Of a DNA stretch of 7,019 nucleotides, positions 6,637-7,019 are shown piece after piece. Numbering within the stretch: the stretch's first letter is position 1; each line of letters begins with the position of its first letter. The DNA lies in contig JBBIMP010000093.1 of the NCBI GenBank assembly GCA_037444305.1, positions 1 to 7,019 on the forward strand, in the 5' to 3' direction. The stretch comes from JBBIMP01 sp037444305 (GTDB lineage: Bacteria; Acidobacteriota; UBA6911). Both the position numbers and the translations under genes were made by a program. The notes beneath the pieces were generated by a model. The model was not told where the DNA came from, ran no database searches, and saw nothing but the letters and a program-made list of their open reading frames with translations.

Positions 6637-6649
6637 AAGCGGTCCGCTT
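6637..6649. promoter_or_regulatory. 13-bp palindrome AAGCGG-T-CCGCTT upstream of the operon (putative operator)
   Basis: A perfect 6-bp inverted repeat around a single central T lies 61 nt before the BKACE ATG. It sits between the AT-rich presumed promoter zone (6741-6776) and the first gene. Short perfect palindromes with one central base suit a dimeric helix-turn-helix regulator. No regulator gene is present in the window, so its identity is open. The site is seen directly; the operator role is inferred. Confidence 0.4.
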
Positions 6650-6749
6650 ATGTTTTTTCAACCAGTCGGGGGTGACAATAAAAAACTCGGTACTGCGGGT
6701 GGATGATTTTGCCACGGCGCATCACCCGGTGCGAACCTACAATATATAA

Positions 6750-6776
6750 TTGACCAAGGCAAGATTATTTTATAAA
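6750..6776 (+). promoter_or_regulatory. Possible sigma-70-type promoter, plus strand
   Basis: TTGACC at 6750-6755 and TATAAA at 6771-6776 resemble -35 and -10 boxes, but the spacer is only 15 bp, shorter than ideal. It lies in the most AT-rich part of the window and would drive rightward transcription toward the small ORF at 6864. A 13-bp inverted repeat CAAT-ATATA-ATTG (6740-6752) overlaps the -35 box and could be an operator. A minus-strand promoter for the seven-gene cluster is expected in the same zone, but no box pair with good spacing stands out. Confidence 0.3.
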
Positions 6777-6863
6777 GGTCCATGCTAATCCCCAAGGGTA
6801 ATATCCACATTCTCTGGTTGTTCAATTCAGTCCACGGCATTTTAAGAAATGGAGGGTCGTCAA

Positions 6864-6977
6864 ATGAAGCGAGTATCTCTATTCATCATGGCGGTTTCCC
6901 TGATTCTGGCGCTAACGCTAACCGTAATCGCTATACTGCCCGGCTTCCATTTGTCAAGATGGAATTTTCCAGTGTAG
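6864..6977 (+). CDS. Small signal-peptide-like/membrane ORF, 37 residues
   Basis: ATG at 6864 is preceded by GGAGG at 6851-6855 (8 nt spacing). It opens a 37-codon frame starting MKRVSLFIMAVSLILALTLT, continuing VIAILPGFHLSRWNFPV, and ending with TAG at 6975-6977. Basic residues followed by about 20 hydrophobic ones make a convincing single membrane span or signal peptide. There is no recognisable mature domain. It could be a genuine small membrane protein, or the decayed start of an exported protein such as a solute receptor. It is divergent from the catabolic operon. I do not recognise a family, and coding status is uncertain. Confidence 0.4.
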   Translation: MKRVSLFIMAVSLILALTLTVIAILPGFHLSRWNFPV

Positions 6978-7003
6978 CGTATTTGTCCTGTCGTATTTGT
7001 CCT
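6978..7003. repeat. Tandem 12-bp direct repeat CGTATTTGTCCT
   Basis: Two perfect copies, 6978-6989 and 6992-7003, have a 14-bp period and begin immediately after the small ORF's stop codon. They run into an adjoining inverted repeat at the window edge. Such an array suggests protein-binding half-sites or the end of a mobile element; the window stops before this can be resolved. Confidence 0.55.
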
Positions 7004-7016
7004 TGACATAAAGGAC
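6999..7016. promoter_or_regulatory. Inverted repeat GTCCTT-GACATA-AAGGAC containing a -35-like TTGACA
   Basis: A perfect 6-bp inverted repeat with a 6-nt centre overlaps TTGACA (7003-7008), a consensus -35 hexamer for rightward transcription. The GTCCT core is the same as in the two direct repeats just upstream, so three half-sites lie within about 30 bp. Any -10 box would fall beyond the window. An operator-promoter overlap is plausible but unproven. Confidence 0.35.
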
Positions 7017-7019
7017 GAG

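Larger units (their letters stand above)
6576..6863. other. Divergent intergenic region upstream of the operon
   Basis: This stretch between the BKACE start and the rightward small ORF is more AT-rich than the genes. It holds the 13-bp palindrome at 6637-6649, a minor CACC-C-GGTG repeat at 6723-6731, and the AT-rich block at 6741-6776 where promoters for both directions are most likely. I see no RNA gene, riboswitch-like fold or recognisable coding sequence. Open frames crossing it have no ribosome-binding site or family resemblance. Confidence 0.5.

Noticed and set aside
6637..6658. Plus-strand intrinsic terminator (AAGCGGTCCGCTT followed by a T-run)
   Set aside because: The stem usable as RNA is only about four pairs and no plus-strand gene ends to its left; an operator reading fits better.
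5832..6749. Plus-strand open frame of 305 codons
   Set aside because: It is antisense to the BKACE gene, which has intact motifs, and shows no protein family features.
1..7019. tRNA, rRNA, CRISPR array, or transposase gene
   Set aside because: No cloverleaf, rRNA-like sequence, regularly spaced repeat-spacer array or transposase frame was found by reading both strands.

Overview
This high-GC window looks like part of a bacterial chromosome. The gene set (TRAP transporter, beta-keto acid cleavage enzyme, and a flavin reductase of the Archaeoglobus FeR / Moorella Hrb type typical of anaerobes) suggests an anaerobic proteobacterium or Desulfobacterota-like organism. That assignment is inference from gene content and base composition, not a match.

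Almost everything lies on the minus strand in one tightly packed seven-gene cluster. In transcription order (right to left) it holds: a BKACE-family enzyme (6575-5655), a cyclase-family metal hydrolase (5636-4854), TRAP transporter subunits DctP (4828-3740), DctQ (3736-3158) and DctM (3161-1851), an SMP-30/gluconolactonase-like protein (1835-819) and a flavin reductase-like protein (697-188). Gaps between the first six genes are 25 nt or less, and dctQ and dctM share ATGA. A larger 121-nt gap with a perfect 15-bp palindrome precedes the last gene.

The layout reads as an uptake-and-catabolism module. A periplasmic receptor and membrane transporter bring in a solute, probably an organic acid or related compound. 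A cyclase-type hydrolase and a lactonase-type hydrolase may open rings or amides/lactones, and the BKACE enzyme would cleave a beta-keto acid with acetyl-CoA. The substrate cannot be read from the sequence.

The most unusual signal is in the last gene. The flavin reductase frame is interrupted by one in-frame TGA at codon 95, yet family-like coding sequence continues in the same frame for 74 more codons to a TAG. A stem-loop starting 14 nt after the TGA fits the general shape of a bacterial SECIS element. TGA is an ordinary stop for four other genes here, so this is either a candidate selenoprotein or a recent nonsense mutation/sequencing error.

The right flank (6576-7019) is more AT-rich. 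It holds a 13-bp palindrome upstream of the operon, a possible plus-strand promoter, a 37-codon signal-peptide-like ORF, and short direct and inverted repeats at the edge. The left flank (1-187) has a hairpin after the last stop codon and a tandem 17-bp repeat, with no gene recognised.
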